A stretch of DNA of 64,000 nt from Paenibacillus donghaensis (GCF_002192415.1 NZ_CP021780.1:6696001-6760000); one strand, 5' to 3'; positions 25,744 through 34,926 are shown, counted from the first letter of the stretch. The notes: generated by a model not told the origin, from the letters alone. Made by a program: numbers and translations.

Positions 25744-26160
25744 ACAAATAGATGCGAAAGTGGTTACTACTTAGGTCCAGGCAAGAAATTCTACCGCTAG
25801 TTGGACGAAGGTTGGGCGTTCTGGTGAGATTATAGGGAATTTTTACCACTAATGAGGTCCTATCCGCTCCGAAAATCCCTAAATGGACGATGTAGTGGTA
25901 ACTTTTCCCTATAAGACACGACAATCGAGCATGAGCCAGGTTTTAACGGTAGTTTTTCCCCATAGCCACCTCTGTTGTACTCCGAAGGCGCAAACCTACT
26001 TGGGGATGGCTGGGGCCCTAAGTAGTAACCGAAAGTGCAACTAAATTCCGCCAAACCGTCAGTAATTAGGCGATTAAGTGTGATTCTGCAACTAATTTCG
26101 AGTAAATCGATCATCTGATGCTCATAACCCTGAATTAGATGCACTTTCGCAACTAATTCT
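25744..26160. repeat. REP-like palindrome cluster, locus 1
   Basis: Short hairpins of the consensus TTAGTTGCG-AAA-CGCATCTAA recur here. One is at 26132-26159 (GAATTAGATGC / GCAACTAATTC, one mismatch). One is split by the inserted MITE (AATAGATGC | GCAACTAAATT). A partial one is near 26085. The same family and flanking sequence occur in inverted orientation at 60845-61345. This accounts for most of the 733-bp gap between YoaK and the anti-sigma gene. Confidence 0.8.
25762..26030. mobile_element. MITE-like non-autonomous element, copy 1
   Basis: A 269-bp element with 17-bp terminal inverted repeats, left GGTTACTACTTAGGTCC and right GGCCCTAAGTAGTAACC (one mismatch). It is flanked by a 6-bp direct duplication, GAAAGT, at 25756-25761 and 26031-26036. 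There is no open reading frame for a transposase. A second copy with identical termini is at 60911-61210, but the interior sequence is largely different. Confidence 0.85.
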
Positions 26161-26185
26161 ATGGATACTTTCAGTGAACCAATCG

Positions 26186-26323
26186 GTGAAGCCACAGGCC
26201 TTCCTTAATATTGCCGGTTCCATCCCGGTTCCCGGGGAAGAGGGCTATAGCATCAGCGATGTGGCGGTATCCAGCGCCCAAGCGTTCCCCTGTGGACAGC
26301 AGCAAGAAATAATGGATTCGTAG
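26186..26323 (+). pseudogene. Possible gene fragment
   Basis: An open frame of 45 codons (VKPQAFLNIAGSIPVPGEEG then YSISDVAVSS) has coding-like composition, but no ribosome binding site and no recognisable domain. It ends just before the convergent anti-sigma gene. It may be the tail of a lost gene displaced by the repeat insertions; this is weak evidence. Confidence 0.25.
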
Positions 26324-26326
26324 GAC

Positions 26327-27394
26327 CTAAGGCAGCGTGACGGTGAAGCTCTGGAACGTGATATCGTCTGCCGTCCCGGGCATGCGTTCGACCGGGGTAG
26401 CCTGCCCGGCATCATCCAGCGCGACGCCGCCCCCGTCCGTGGCTTTTGTCAGATAAGGGGTAATGGTCAGCTCCTTCGTATCTGCCGCAGCCGGATCATA
26501 CAGCCGGGAACCCTTGCCGTATTCGATTCCAGCCTTCCGTTCACTTGTACTTCCTCCGGAATGTGATGGCAGCTCCTGGCCATGCTCATCCACGATACGG
26601 AATTCCAGGTCTTCGGCCCTGCTGGTCTCATCGGCTACTGTCTGGTAGAAGAGTCTGATGCCGGCTGGTCCTATTTTCAGATTGGAGATGTTAAGCTCTA
26701 TCCCACTGGCCTCCTGCTTGTGGTCAATGGCTAGACGGGTAACGTCACCGCTAAGACTGACAGGAAGCGAGAAGTCCCATTGCTTGCCTCCTTCGCCTTG
26801 AAAGCTCAGGCCCAGCATGAAGCGCTCAGGCAGACCATCAAAAGCATCCAGATCAAAAATCCCGGCCACATAGCTCGGAGACAGCTCCGTCCGTTTGTCC
26901 CCTCCTGCAAAACCCAGGGCCTTGCCGTTAACCGTGACGTCCATTCTCGAGAACCCGTTCAAGCTGGTCAGCGGCTTCTCCGACTGCAGAGAATAGCCGA
27001 TCGTGAATCTGGTTCCGTCGTAGAAAACTTCATCGATCGTGAGCGACACATCACCCGAGGTCTGCGATTGTCCCACGGCCGTGCTCAGCCCTTGATCGCT
27101 GACCTGCTTCAATCCGATGTCTTCCGACTGGCTGAAGATGGAGCCAAGCAGCGGAATCTGCGACACCAGCCCGGCCATAGCTGGAGAAACCGCAGCCGAT
27201 CCGAGCAGCAGTCCGCAAGAAACGGCCGCTGTCATGGCAATTCTGAGTGCCCATCTCTTCCGCTTCACCGGCACCCGGCCTGCCGGGCCCTGCTGCGGCT
27301 GCTGCACCGTCTGCGTAATAATGGCATCCAGCTTATCCAGCGGCACCTCTATTCTATCGATGTCCTGCTTAAATGAGCGAATCGGTTCGGTCAT
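26327..27394 (-). CDS. DUF4179 membrane protein, probable anti-sigma factor
   Basis: A 355-residue single-pass membrane protein. The cytosolic N-terminus (residues 1-47) should bind the sigma factor. A transmembrane helix (ALRIAMTAAVSCGLLLGSAA) spans ~48-68, and an extracellular DUF4179 region follows, with beta-rich immunoglobulin-like segments. The start overlaps the end of the ECF sigma gene by 26 nt, so the two are translationally coupled. By the usual logic it holds the sigma factor inactive until an envelope signal arrives. No protease-cleavage motif is evident. Confidence 0.82.
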   Translation of the reverse strand: MTEPIRSFKQDIDRIEVPLDKLDAIITQTVQQPQQGPAGRVPVKRKRWALRIAMTAAVSCGLLLGSAAVSPAMAGLVSQIPLLGSIFSQSEDIGLKQVSDQGLSTAVGQSQTSGDVSLTIDEVFYDGTRFTIGYSLQSEKPLTSLNGFSRMDVTVNGKALGFAGGDKRTELSPSYVAGIFDLDAFDGLPERFMLGLSFQGEGGKQWDFSLPVSLSGDVTRLAIDHKQEASGIELNISNLKIGPAGIRLFYQTVADETSRAEDLEFRIVDEHGQELPSHSGGSTSERKAGIEYGKGSRLYDPAAADTKELTITPYLTKATDGGGVALDDAGQATPVERMPGTADDITFQSFTVTLP

Positions 27395-27920
27395 CGTAAT
27401 AAGCCCCCTTTAATCGTTTCTTGAGCTCCGTTAATCCCCGGTGAATATGGGTCTTCACGGTTCCTTCCGGGCAGTCCAGCATACCCGCAATCTGCTTAAC
27501 TGAGTAATCCTTGTAATAACGCAGCAGCAGCACCGTCTTATATTTCTCCTCAAGCTGATCCATGGCCTCAAGCAGATCCAGCTGTTCTTCATGCCCGCCT
27601 GCGGCGGGTGAAGTTTCATACTCCATCAGCAGCTCGGGGCTGAAGGGGATGATTTTCTGCTTTTTTTTCAGCTGGGCAATGGCGGTATAGATCAGAATTC
27701 GCGTCACCCAGGTGGAGAAATATTGTTCCTTGCGGAGTGTAGATATGGACAGGAATGCCTTATAGACCGTTTCCTGAAACACCTCCAGGGCATCGGCTTC
27801 ATTGCGCATATACACATAGGCCAGCTTATATAATTTCTCTTTCTCTTCGTGCATCAGTTCCTGAAAGGCCTCGGCATCTCCCTGAATGGCACGCGGGACC
27901 CAATCGGTCTTATTGTTCAA
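27369..27920 (-). CDS. ECF-type RNA polymerase sigma factor
   Basis: A 183-residue sigma-70 family protein with region 2 (YKLAYVYMRNEADALEVFQE) and region 4 (YKTVLLLRYYKDYSVKQIAG followed by EGTVKTHIHRGLTELKKRL). Regions 1 and 3 are absent, as expected of ECF sigma factors. Its group resembles SigV/YlaC-like regulators of envelope stress. It is followed by its probable anti-sigma factor with overlap. On the minus strand a TGAAAC element at 27971-27976 is a possible autoregulated -35 box, which is common in ECF operons. Confidence 0.9.
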   Translation of the reverse strand: MNNKTDWVPRAIQGDAEAFQELMHEEKEKLYKLAYVYMRNEADALEVFQETVYKAFLSISTLRKEQYFSTWVTRILIYTAIAQLKKKQKIIPFSPELLMEYETSPAAGGHEEQLDLLEAMDQLEEKYKTVLLLRYYKDYSVKQIAGMLDCPEGTVKTHIHRGLTELKKRLKGAYYDDRTDSLI

Positions 27921-28087
27921 TGGCTACTCCCTCCTCATCTCCCTTATTAGAGCAGCCGGAGATGCGAAACGTTTCAAAGAAATAAATGATGACTGTTGCT
28001 CCAAACTTTACAGATGATCTGCACAAATAGTATTATAATGGGCGTATTGTTCTATTGATGAATGAACCCGTGAAGGAGACTGTGTGT

Positions 28088-28738
28088 ATGGGCAAGCAGA
28101 ATCAGGCGCAGATTGCGTATAACAGCATTCTTCGGGATATCCAGGAGAACCAGCTAACTCAAGGCCAGCCCATCATAGAGGAAGAATACGCCAGAAAGCT
28201 GGAAATGAGCCGGACTCCCGTAAGAGAAGCTATACGGATTCTCTCTGTCGAGGGGTTCGTTACAGTCTATCCCCGCAAGGGGGCTTATGTCAGTGTGCTG
28301 ACCGCACAGGATGTGAATGATTGTTATGAGATGATGGAAGCCGTCGAAGGGATGATCGCCTATCTGGCCGCTCAGCAGCCCTCGGAGGAACATATTCACC
28401 TGCTTAAAGAGCTTATTATTAGCATGAATGAGCAGAAGAGCCTGTCCAACTTTCATAAGTGGAAGGAATATGATATCCAGTTCCACCGTACGCTGCACCT
28501 TATGTGTGCCAACAAGCTGCTGACTTATCACGTGGAGAAGCTGTTCCATAAAACCTATCAGATCCAGACACAATTTGTAAGCGGTGTGAATCTGGAGAAG
28601 GCAACCCTGGAGCACCAGGCCATTGTTGACTCTATTATCCAGAGAGACAGCGAGCAGGCGCGTCACTACACCCAGCAGAACTGGAGCAGAGCGCGACATG
28701 AGCTTGTGAATTATGGTTACGGGGACAAGCCCTTATAA
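28088..28738 (+). CDS. GntR-family regulator, FadR subfamily (FCD domain)
   Basis: A 216-residue regulator with an N-terminal winged helix (IIEEEYARKLEMSRTPVREA, IRILSVEGFVTVYPRKGAYV) and a C-terminal all-helical FCD ligand domain with probable metal-binding His (FHRTLHLMCAN). The start at 28088 (MGKQNQAQ) has AAGGAG at good spacing; the earlier ATGs lack one. It sits directly upstream of an amidohydrolase/ABC importer operon in the same direction, separated by a terminator. An operator-like TTGTATACAA is in that operon's promoter, so it probably represses the operon until substrate is present. Confidence 0.9.
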   Translation: MGKQNQAQIAYNSILRDIQENQLTQGQPIIEEEYARKLEMSRTPVREAIRILSVEGFVTVYPRKGAYVSVLTAQDVNDCYEMMEAVEGMIAYLAAQQPSEEHIHLLKELIISMNEQKSLSNFHKWKEYDIQFHRTLHLMCANKLLTYHVEKLFHKTYQIQTQFVSGVNLEKATLEHQAIVDSIIQRDSEQARHYTQQNWSRARHELVNYGYGDKPL

Positions 28739-28785
28739 ATCAGATCTGGCAATAGACGAGGTTGATCATACTTTGGATACGGAGC

Positions 28786-28842
28786 AAAGCTGTTTTTTCG
28801 ACATCCCCCACCTTTGGGCGATGCGAAAAAACAGCTTTTTTG
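28786..28842 (+). terminator. Terminator after the GntR gene
   Basis: AAAGCTGTTTTTTCG pairs with CGAAAAAACAGCTTTTTT around a 23-nt loop with its own short CATC/GATG stem. It separates gntR from the operon it probably controls. Confidence 0.88.
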
Positions 28843-28912
28843 CTATTATGTTACTTTACCTGACGCAAATCACCCATAAATAATTTCTTTCACCCCTCTT
28901 ATGTAACTTTTG

Positions 28913-28950
28913 TTGACAGGACATAAGCATCTGGTTTAGATTGTATACAA
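28913..28950 (+). promoter_or_regulatory. Promoter with overlapping GntR operator
   Basis: TTGACA (28913-28918), a 16-bp spacer and TTTAGA (28935-28940) form a sigma-A-type promoter. The perfect dyad TTGTATACAA (28941-28950) covers the start region and fits the TNGTNNNACNA consensus of FadR-type GntR regulators. It lies upstream of the amidohydrolase gene. Confidence 0.7.
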
Positions 28951-28996
28951 TAACAAAAACAATATGTTTATAAAAGAAATCAAGGGGGATTACACC

Positions 28997-30166
28997 ATGA
29001 CTATCGATATCAGCCAGCTGCCAATCATTGACGACCACTGTCATCCGTTTATGCCAACCCGGGAGAAAAGGGACTTTGACAATTGTTTCACCCTTTCCCT
29101 CATTCCTCCGAAGAGTATCGATACCCGAAACACGCTTTTGTTCAAAATGGTCCGCAAAGAAATGATCTCTCTGCTGCAGCTCGACCCGGCCATCACCGAC
29201 GATGAGCTGATCAGGCACAGAAATGAACGGTACAGAAGCAATCCCAAAGCCTATGTAGATATGCTGTTCAAGGATATCGGGCTTGAATCGCTGCTGGTAG
29301 ATTACGGTTTTCCGGTCATGGGCTCGCGCTTGTCGGCCGATGAGCTGGATTGGTTCCACCAGACTTCATCCTCTGTACCCACTCGCCGCATTCATCGCGT
29401 GGAAGCTACCTATCACCGCTTGTTCGAAGAGCGGGTCGGCTTCGAAGAGCTGGAGGAACTGTATATCAGCGAGCTGCGTGATGAGGTGGAGCACCAGGGG
29501 GCTATCGCCTTCAAGACGGTGATTGCCTACCACACAGGTCTAAAAATGAACAAGATCAGCAGATCACAGGCCACCGCAAGCTATAGCAAGTTTCTGGATA
29601 CGCCTGACGATCTGGCTGCTGAAAAGGATGTGCGCGACTACCTGGTACTGCTTGCCTTTGAGCTGTGCATGGAATACGACATCCCCATTCAGATGCATTC
29701 CGGCGCAGGGGATGCCCCCATGCTGGATGTGAAGCTGTCGAGTCCACTCCTGATGCATGATATCGTCAGCGATCCCCATTACCAGGCGGTCAAGATTATT
29801 TTCATCCATACCGCTTACCCGTTCGTCGAAGAAGCCGGTTATCTTGTTAATCAATATCACAATGTGTATCTCGATCTGTCGTCCATGATTCCGTTCAGCA
29901 GCATCGGGGTTCAGCCTAAGCTCCGCCAGATCTTTGAGATGGCTCCCTTCACCAAAGTGATGTATGGCTCGGACGGCTTCAACATTCCCGAGGTCAGCTG
30001 GCTAGGGGGCAGAATAATCAAGAAAGAGCTTGGGAAGTTCCTGAATGACCTAGTTGAGGACCAGTTGATCAGTGAAGACTATGCCTATACAGCCGCCGGT
30101 TTGGTTCTCTCGGAGAACGCGCGCAACCTCTATCTCCGCAACTGGGACAGACGGACAAACGGATAG
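28997..30166 (+). CDS. Amidohydrolase (COG2159-like, metal-dependent)
   Basis: A 389-residue TIM-barrel hydrolase. Metal ligands appear in order: HCH in IIDDHCHPF, the lysine in AIAFKTVIAY, His in PIQMHSGAG, His in FIHTAYP and Asp in MYGSDGFN. The overall pattern resembles the amidohydrolase domain of FluG and related gamma-glutamyl-amide hydrolases. The start at 28997 (MTIDISQLP) has AAGGGGG 8 nt upstream; the earlier in-frame ATG at 28964 lies in the leader. It is the first gene of a five-gene operon with a Pot-type importer, so it probably cleaves the amide or amine conjugate that the importer brings in. Confidence 0.85.
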   Translation: MTIDISQLPIIDDHCHPFMPTREKRDFDNCFTLSLIPPKSIDTRNTLLFKMVRKEMISLLQLDPAITDDELIRHRNERYRSNPKAYVDMLFKDIGLESLLVDYGFPVMGSRLSADELDWFHQTSSSVPTRRIHRVEATYHRLFEERVGFEELEELYISELRDEVEHQGAIAFKTVIAYHTGLKMNKISRSQATASYSKFLDTPDDLAAEKDVRDYLVLLAFELCMEYDIPIQMHSGAGDAPMLDVKLSSPLLMHDIVSDPHYQAVKIIFIHTAYPFVEEAGYLVNQYHNVYLDLSSMIPFSSIGVQPKLRQIFEMAPFTKVMYGSDGFNIPEVSWLGGRIIKKELGKFLNDLVEDQLISEDYAYTAAGLVLSENARNLYLRNWDRRTNG

Positions 30167-30238
30167 ATATTAAACAGGTAACAAGATCAACATCTGCATT
30201 GAAGGAACAACAAACTACAGGATAAGGGGATATATACG

Positions 30239-31330
30239 ATGCGTAATAAGTTGTATGGAAAAGCGATGGCGGGCGTTCTGGCACTATTGATTACGGCAAC
30301 AGGTTGTGGCGCTGGCCAAGCCGAGCCGGCTCCATCGGCATCCGATAACGCATCGGGCGGACAGGTTCAGGAAGGCGGCAAACTGGTCGTCACCTCCTTC
30401 GGCGGGGCCATTGAGGAAACGCAGCGGGCCTACATTAAACAATTCGAAGAGGAATATAACGCCGAGGTTGAAGTGGTGACGCTGTATTCAGCAGATGCAC
30501 TGGCCAAGATCCGCGCCGAGAAGAACAACCAGACGATTGATGTCGTGCTGTTCTCGGGCGGACAGGAGCAGATTGCCGCTAAGGAGGATCTAATTGCCAA
30601 GCTGGACCCGGCGGCGATGGAGAATCTGGATGACCTCTATCCGCAGGCGCTAAGTGCCGATGGGTATGGGCCTACCTTCGGGTATGAGGCGCTCGGCATG
30701 ATCTATAACAGCGAAGATATTACTACACCACCCACCTCCTGGAAGGACCTCTGGAAAGAGGAATATAAGGGCAAGGTCGGCCTTGTGGATATTTCCAACA
30801 CCTACGGAAACCAATTCCTTGTAGCTGTAGCCAAAATGAACGGCGGCGGCGAAGACAACATTCAGCCTGGGCTGGATGCAATTAAAGACTTGCTGCCAAA
30901 TGCAGCTGCGATTGTAAAATCCAGCCCCGAGGTAGGCAGCCTCTTCGCCCAAGGCGAAGCCTCCATTGCTCCATTTGACTCCGGGTATGCTTATACCTTC
31001 GGCAAGCAGGGCATCCCGATTCATTTTGCCACACCGCAAGAAGGGGCCGTCGGCATTTATATCAATGCACAGGTCGTCAAGGGCAGCAGCAACCCTGAGC
31101 TGGCCCAGAAGTATATTGACTTCCTGCTCCGTCCGGAGATCCAGCAGCTCACCGCTGAAGGCGGCGGTTACTCTCCAACCAACGCCCAAGCTAAATTGTC
31201 CGAAGACCTTAAAGCCATCATTCCAAGCAGCGAGGAAAGCTTCAACAAGCTGACCCGGCTTAACCTGGAGCTGGTCAATGCCAACAAAGCAGCGTGGATG
31301 GAGCAATGGAGCAAACTTATTACGGAGTAA
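30239..31330 (+). CDS. Polyamine-type ABC transporter substrate-binding lipoprotein
   Basis: A 363-residue extracellular lipoprotein. The signal peptide ends in the lipobox LLITATGC, with the acylated Cys at ~23. The mature part matches the PotD/PotF family of bacterial solute-binding proteins: KLVVTSFGGAIEETQRAYIK near the start, then the GYEALGMIYN hinge segment. It is followed by two permeases and an ATPase, all cognate. Polyamine, opine or a related cation is the expected class of ligand, but specificity cannot be read from sequence. Confidence 0.9.
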   Translation: MRNKLYGKAMAGVLALLITATGCGAGQAEPAPSASDNASGGQVQEGGKLVVTSFGGAIEETQRAYIKQFEEEYNAEVEVVTLYSADALAKIRAEKNNQTIDVVLFSGGQEQIAAKEDLIAKLDPAAMENLDDLYPQALSADGYGPTFGYEALGMIYNSEDITTPPTSWKDLWKEEYKGKVGLVDISNTYGNQFLVAVAKMNGGGEDNIQPGLDAIKDLLPNAAAIVKSSPEVGSLFAQGEASIAPFDSGYAYTFGKQGIPIHFATPQEGAVGIYINAQVVKGSSNPELAQKYIDFLLRPEIQQLTAEGGGYSPTNAQAKLSEDLKAIIPSSEESFNKLTRLNLELVNANKAAWMEQWSKLITE

Positions 31331-31371
31331 GAACATTCTGAACCATTAACAATGAAGGGAGCTGCATAACG

Positions 31372-32229
31372 GTGTTGAAACGTATACCCCCCTACTGGAT
31401 ACTGCTCGCTCCCGGGCTGCTGATCTTCCTGCTTGTGTTCGTTCTGCCACTGGGTCGCCTGCTGGTGTTGAGCTTCTACAAGACGGACCCGTCAGGGGCA
31501 ATGGAAGCCGCAGCTGTGCTGGACCAGTACACCAGGTTCTTCACTGATCCCTTTTACCTCCAAATGTTATGGCGCTCGGTTTATATTGGTGTGGCGGTAA
31601 GCCTGATCTGTCTGGTTCTGGGATATTGCCTGGCTTATGGCGTATCCCGCTCCCAGAGCAAACACCGGTTCATGCTGCTGATGCTGATCGCCCTTCCACT
31701 GTTGACCAGCGCAGTAATCCGCAACTTTGGCTGGATTATTATTCTGGGCCGCAAAGGCATTCTGAATCAGACGCTGCAGGGGATCGGCATCATCCAAGAG
31801 CCCTTGGATCTGCTGTATACACCGACTGGAGTCATTATCGCGCTGGTTCATGTCATGCTTCCTTATATGGTGCTTGTACTGTATTCGGTGCTGGATGGTC
31901 TAGACCGCACACTGGAGAGCGCCGCTGCCAATCTGGGAGCTTCAAGCTGGAAGATCTTCTGGTTCGTAACCCTGCCCTTGTCTAAGCAGGGAATTATAGC
32001 AGGCACCCTGCTGGTGTTCTCGATCACATTAAGCTTTTTTGTCACTCCGTCCCTAATCGGGGGAGCCAAGGTGAAGCTGATGGCTACGGAAATATATAAT
32101 CAGACCATAAATTTGCTTAACTGGCCATATGCCTCTGCCATGGGTGTAATTCTGCTGTTGACGATGCTGCTGGTTACAAGTCTCTACAGACGGGTACTGG
32201 CAGGCCGTAAGCCGGAAGGAGTCCATTAA
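31372..32229 (+). CDS. ABC importer permease, PotB-like
   Basis: A 285-residue inner-membrane permease with six helices. The EAA loop (SAAANLGASSWKIFWFVTLP) couples it to the ATPase. The GTG start at 31372 follows AAGGGAG by 11 nt. The stop is one base before the start of the second permease, so the two are translationally coupled. It forms the transport channel with the next gene product. It belongs to the polyamine/opine (PotB) group. Confidence 0.9.
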   Translation: MLKRIPPYWILLAPGLLIFLLVFVLPLGRLLVLSFYKTDPSGAMEAAAVLDQYTRFFTDPFYLQMLWRSVYIGVAVSLICLVLGYCLAYGVSRSQSKHRFMLLMLIALPLLTSAVIRNFGWIIILGRKGILNQTLQGIGIIQEPLDLLYTPTGVIIALVHVMLPYMVLVLYSVLDGLDRTLESAAANLGASSWKIFWFVTLPLSKQGIIAGTLLVFSITLSFFVTPSLIGGAKVKLMATEIYNQTINLLNWPYASAMGVILLLTMLLVTSLYRRVLAGRKPEGVH

Positions 32230-32230
32230 T

Positions 32231-33013
32231 ATGAGACGAAGATTCCCACTGCTCACAATCGTAAATACACTGATTTATTTGTTTATTATGGCGCCACTGC
32301 TTGTCATCGTAATCTCGTCCTTTAACCCGGGTGAATATCTGGTGTTCCCGTTTCAAGGCTTCTCCTTGCGCTGGTATGAAGCGGTTCTGACTGGCGGACG
32401 TTATACCGAACCGTTCTGGACAAGCATTAAGCTGGCTATTGCGACCACCGTAGTCGCCCTGCCTCTGGGCACCATGATCGCCTATGCAATCCAGAGATTT
32501 GATTTCCGGTTCAAAAGCGCGCTGCAGGGCCTGTTCCTGTCCCCGCTGGTAATCCCTACCTTGCTGTTTGGAATCGGACTGCTTATCTTCTTCAGCTATC
32601 TGGGCGTACGGATGTTCTTCCTGAGGCTGCTGCTGGCCCATATTGTATTGATTATTCCTTATGTGGTAAGGACAATGCTGGCCGGATTCTCGCAGATGGA
32701 ACGGGCTGTGGAAGAGGCTTCTATTATATTGGGGGCTTCCCCTGTCAAAACCTTCTTCCTGGTCACTCTGCCGCTGGCGAGACCGGCGCTGCTGGCGAGT
32801 GCTTTCCTCAGTCTGGTCTTGTCCTTCGATGAGCTTGTGATTGCACTGTTTCTGACCGGTCCGGGGATTCACACCCTCCCGATGACGATTTATTCTGACA
32901 TTCAGTTTAATCTCTCGCCTTCGCTCGCAGCCGTATCCTCCATTATCATTGCCGGCACGATTCTCATCGGCCTCTTGGGCATTGCGGTCATGCGCCGGAG
33001 CCAGAAAACTTAA
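32231..33013 (+). CDS. ABC importer permease, PotC-like
   Basis: A 260-residue, six-helix permease that pairs with the preceding PotB-like subunit. The EAA motif reads EEASIILGASPVKTFFLVTL. The order SBP-permease-permease-ATPase is complete for this importer. It is followed 16 nt later by the ATPase gene. Nothing unusual is seen. Confidence 0.9.
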   Translation: MRRRFPLLTIVNTLIYLFIMAPLLVIVISSFNPGEYLVFPFQGFSLRWYEAVLTGGRYTEPFWTSIKLAIATTVVALPLGTMIAYAIQRFDFRFKSALQGLFLSPLVIPTLLFGIGLLIFFSYLGVRMFFLRLLLAHIVLIIPYVVRTMLAGFSQMERAVEEASIILGASPVKTFFLVTLPLARPALLASAFLSLVLSFDELVIALFLTGPGIHTLPMTIYSDIQFNLSPSLAAVSSIIIAGTILIGLLGIAVMRRSQKT

Positions 33014-33029
33014 GACGGGAGGTACAGAC

Positions 33030-34115
33030 ATGAGTCAATTGAAGATCAACAACCTTGTAAAGCAATACGGAAGCAACACGGTGGTCAAGAATCTGAACAT
33101 CACGGTGGAAAGCGGGGAAATGCTCTCCCTGCTCGGTCCCAGCGGCTGCGGCAAGACAACAACGCTGCGTATGATCGCCGGTATGCACGCGCCCACCTCC
33201 GGGACCATCGAGCTGAACGGGCTGGATCTGACCCATGTTGCCCCCCACAAGCGCAACGTGGGTCTAGTGTTCCAGAACTATGCTTTATTTCCTCATCTAA
33301 ATGTATTTGAGAATGTTGCCTTTGGATTGAAACGCCACGGCGTAGCGAAGCCGGAGATTAAACAGCGCGTGCTGGCAGCGCTGCAGTCGGTGCAATTAGC
33401 AGAGTTCACCGAACGTTTCCCGGGGCAGATGTCCGGCGGCCAGCAGCAGCGGGTCGCACTGGCTAGGACACTTGTGCTCAAGCCTCCACTCGTGCTGTTC
33501 GATGAGCCGCTCAGCAACCTTGATGCCAAGCTAAGACAGGCACTCGGCATTGAGATTCGCGTTCTGCAGCGGGAGTATGGCTTCACAGGGATCTTCGTCA
33601 CCCATGATCAAGAGGAGGCCATGGTCATTTCAGATCGGATCGCTGTTATGAACGGCGGGAAGATTGTCCAGATTGGCTCTCCCCAGCAAATCTATCTGCA
33701 TCCCGCCGATCCGTTCGTGGCAGATTTCGTAGGCGAATCCAACCTGTTGCCAGTATCCCATGTGCAGAACAAGGATAAGTTATGGCAATTCCAGTTGGCC
33801 GGAGGACATCGGCTTACCGCCGAGAGGAGCAGCGATGCCCCGCCTCCGACATATGTAATGATCCGGCCGGAATCGGCCGTTGTGCAGCGCCGCAGCCCGG
33901 GAGCTGATATCCCGGCAAGTGCGGATGTAAACACATTGACCGGAGAGGTGACCTATATTAATTACTCAGGCTCCTCTTATCTGGTCGGGGTAGCCATAGA
34001 GCAGTTAGAGCAGCAATTCATTGTCCGGCTGCAGAATACAAGAAAAGAGCTGGACCTGCGCATCGGTGAGCAGGCGTTAATTGAGTGGCCGGTTCACGAA
34101 ACCCTCACCTTCTAA
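33030..34115 (+). CDS. ABC importer ATPase, PotA-like
   Basis: A 361-residue ATPase that powers the importer. Walker A is LGPSGCGKTT, the signature is MSGGQQQRVALART, Walker B is LVLFDEPLSNLD and the H-loop is FVTHDQEEA. A C-terminal TOBE domain (from ~285, VMIRPESAVVQRR) is typical of PotA and may bind ligands or inhibitors. The start at 33030 follows GGGAGG; the frame upstream overlaps the PotC-like gene and is not used. It is the last gene of the amidohydrolase operon. Confidence 0.93.
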   Translation: MSQLKINNLVKQYGSNTVVKNLNITVESGEMLSLLGPSGCGKTTTLRMIAGMHAPTSGTIELNGLDLTHVAPHKRNVGLVFQNYALFPHLNVFENVAFGLKRHGVAKPEIKQRVLAALQSVQLAEFTERFPGQMSGGQQQRVALARTLVLKPPLVLFDEPLSNLDAKLRQALGIEIRVLQREYGFTGIFVTHDQEEAMVISDRIAVMNGGKIVQIGSPQQIYLHPADPFVADFVGESNLLPVSHVQNKDKLWQFQLAGGHRLTAERSSDAPPPTYVMIRPESAVVQRRSPGADIPASADVNTLTGEVTYINYSGSSYLVGVAIEQLEQQFIVRLQNTRKELDLRIGEQALIEWPVHETLTF

Positions 34116-34136
34116 CAGGAAAGCTCTTATATTACA

Positions 34137-34174
34137 GTAAACAAGCCATCCTGCAGATAGGATGGCCTGTTTAC
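34137..34174 (+). terminator. Hairpin at the end of the importer operon
   Basis: GTAAACAAGCCATCCT pairs with AGGATGGCCTGTTTAC (one mismatch, 6-nt loop) 21 nt after the ATPase stop. No T-run follows. Confidence 0.62.
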
Positions 34175-34213
34175 GTATAGTACAACATCATTCGCAAGCA
34201 AGCTTCCCTCTCT

Positions 34214-34801
34214 TTAGAAGGCCGCAGTCTTAAAGTATCGGTAGATCCGCTCCAGCTTCTCTTTCTGTTTGCCCTTCTTGCTCTCCATATTGCCGAACTC
34301 GAAGAATTTCACCTTCTTGATCCCCACGTACCCCAGCAGCGCCCGGCGCATCAGAACCTTGTGGGCATTGTTCAGCCAGAACAGCGGATACAGTGCCGGT
34401 CCCTTCATGCTGGAGATGACCACGGCCGATTTCCCCTTCAGTAGTCCCTCCGGCATCAGGCCACCCTTGTCCTTGTAGGCGAAATTTGAGGAGAACATCT
34501 GGTCAATGTAGCCCAGCAGCATCGCCGGAGGACGCCCCCACCATATCGGATAGATAAACACAATTTGGTCCGCCCACAGCAGCTGCTCCCGATAGACCGC
34601 CAGCGACGGCTCGGCATGCATATCTCTGCGTCGTTTGGTCTTGTTGAACACGAGCAGAGGATCGAAGCCCTCTTCATACAGGTCCAGCACCTTCACTTCC
34701 GGGGGATGAGCATGATCCGCACTACCGCGAATGGCCTCCTGCAGAAAGGCATAGCTTAAGCTGTGGTGATTGGGATGGGTATATATCATTAAAATTTTCA
34801 T
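34214..34801 (-). CDS. NAD(P)H quinone oxidoreductase, flavodoxin-like fold
   Basis: A 195-residue FMN-dependent reductase of the NQO/modulator-of-drug-activity family. The flavin-phosphate loop is ILMIYTHPNHHSLSYAF and the second conserved loop is VFIYPIWWGRPPAMLLGYID. The start at 34801 (MKILMIYTHP) follows AAGGGAG. It is divergent from a MarR regulator gene, with repeated TGATAA boxes in the gap. A quinone or electrophile stress response under MarR control is the likely role. Confidence 0.9.
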   Translation of the reverse strand: MKILMIYTHPNHHSLSYAFLQEAIRGSADHAHPPEVKVLDLYEEGFDPLLVFNKTKRRRDMHAEPSLAVYREQLLWADQIVFIYPIWWGRPPAMLLGYIDQMFSSNFAYKDKGGLMPEGLLKGKSAVVISSMKGPALYPLFWLNNAHKVLMRRALLGYVGIKKVKFFEFGNMESKKGKQKEKLERIYRYFKTAAF

Positions 34802-34815
34802 CGTGGACACTCCCT

Positions 34816-34926
34816 TAGTTATCATTAGTTATCATTTGATAACCAAACAGTAACATATCATCGATTTACTTGTCAATTGATAATTATTATTTGATAATTG
34901 TATTTTGATAATTATTTTGTTATCGT
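34816..34926. promoter_or_regulatory. Divergent promoter region with multiple MarR operator boxes
   Basis: Repeated TTATCA/TGATAA boxes fill the gap: the dyad TTATCATTTGATAA at 34830-34843, then TTGATAATTATTATTTGATA and two more TTGATAATT units, ending in TTATC. The array lies between the quinone reductase and marR starts and is very AT-rich. Confidence 0.72.

Noticed and set aside
25762..26030. Riboswitch or attenuator in the gap
   Set aside because: Terminal inverted repeats with flanking 6-bp duplications and a second copy elsewhere show a mobile element instead.
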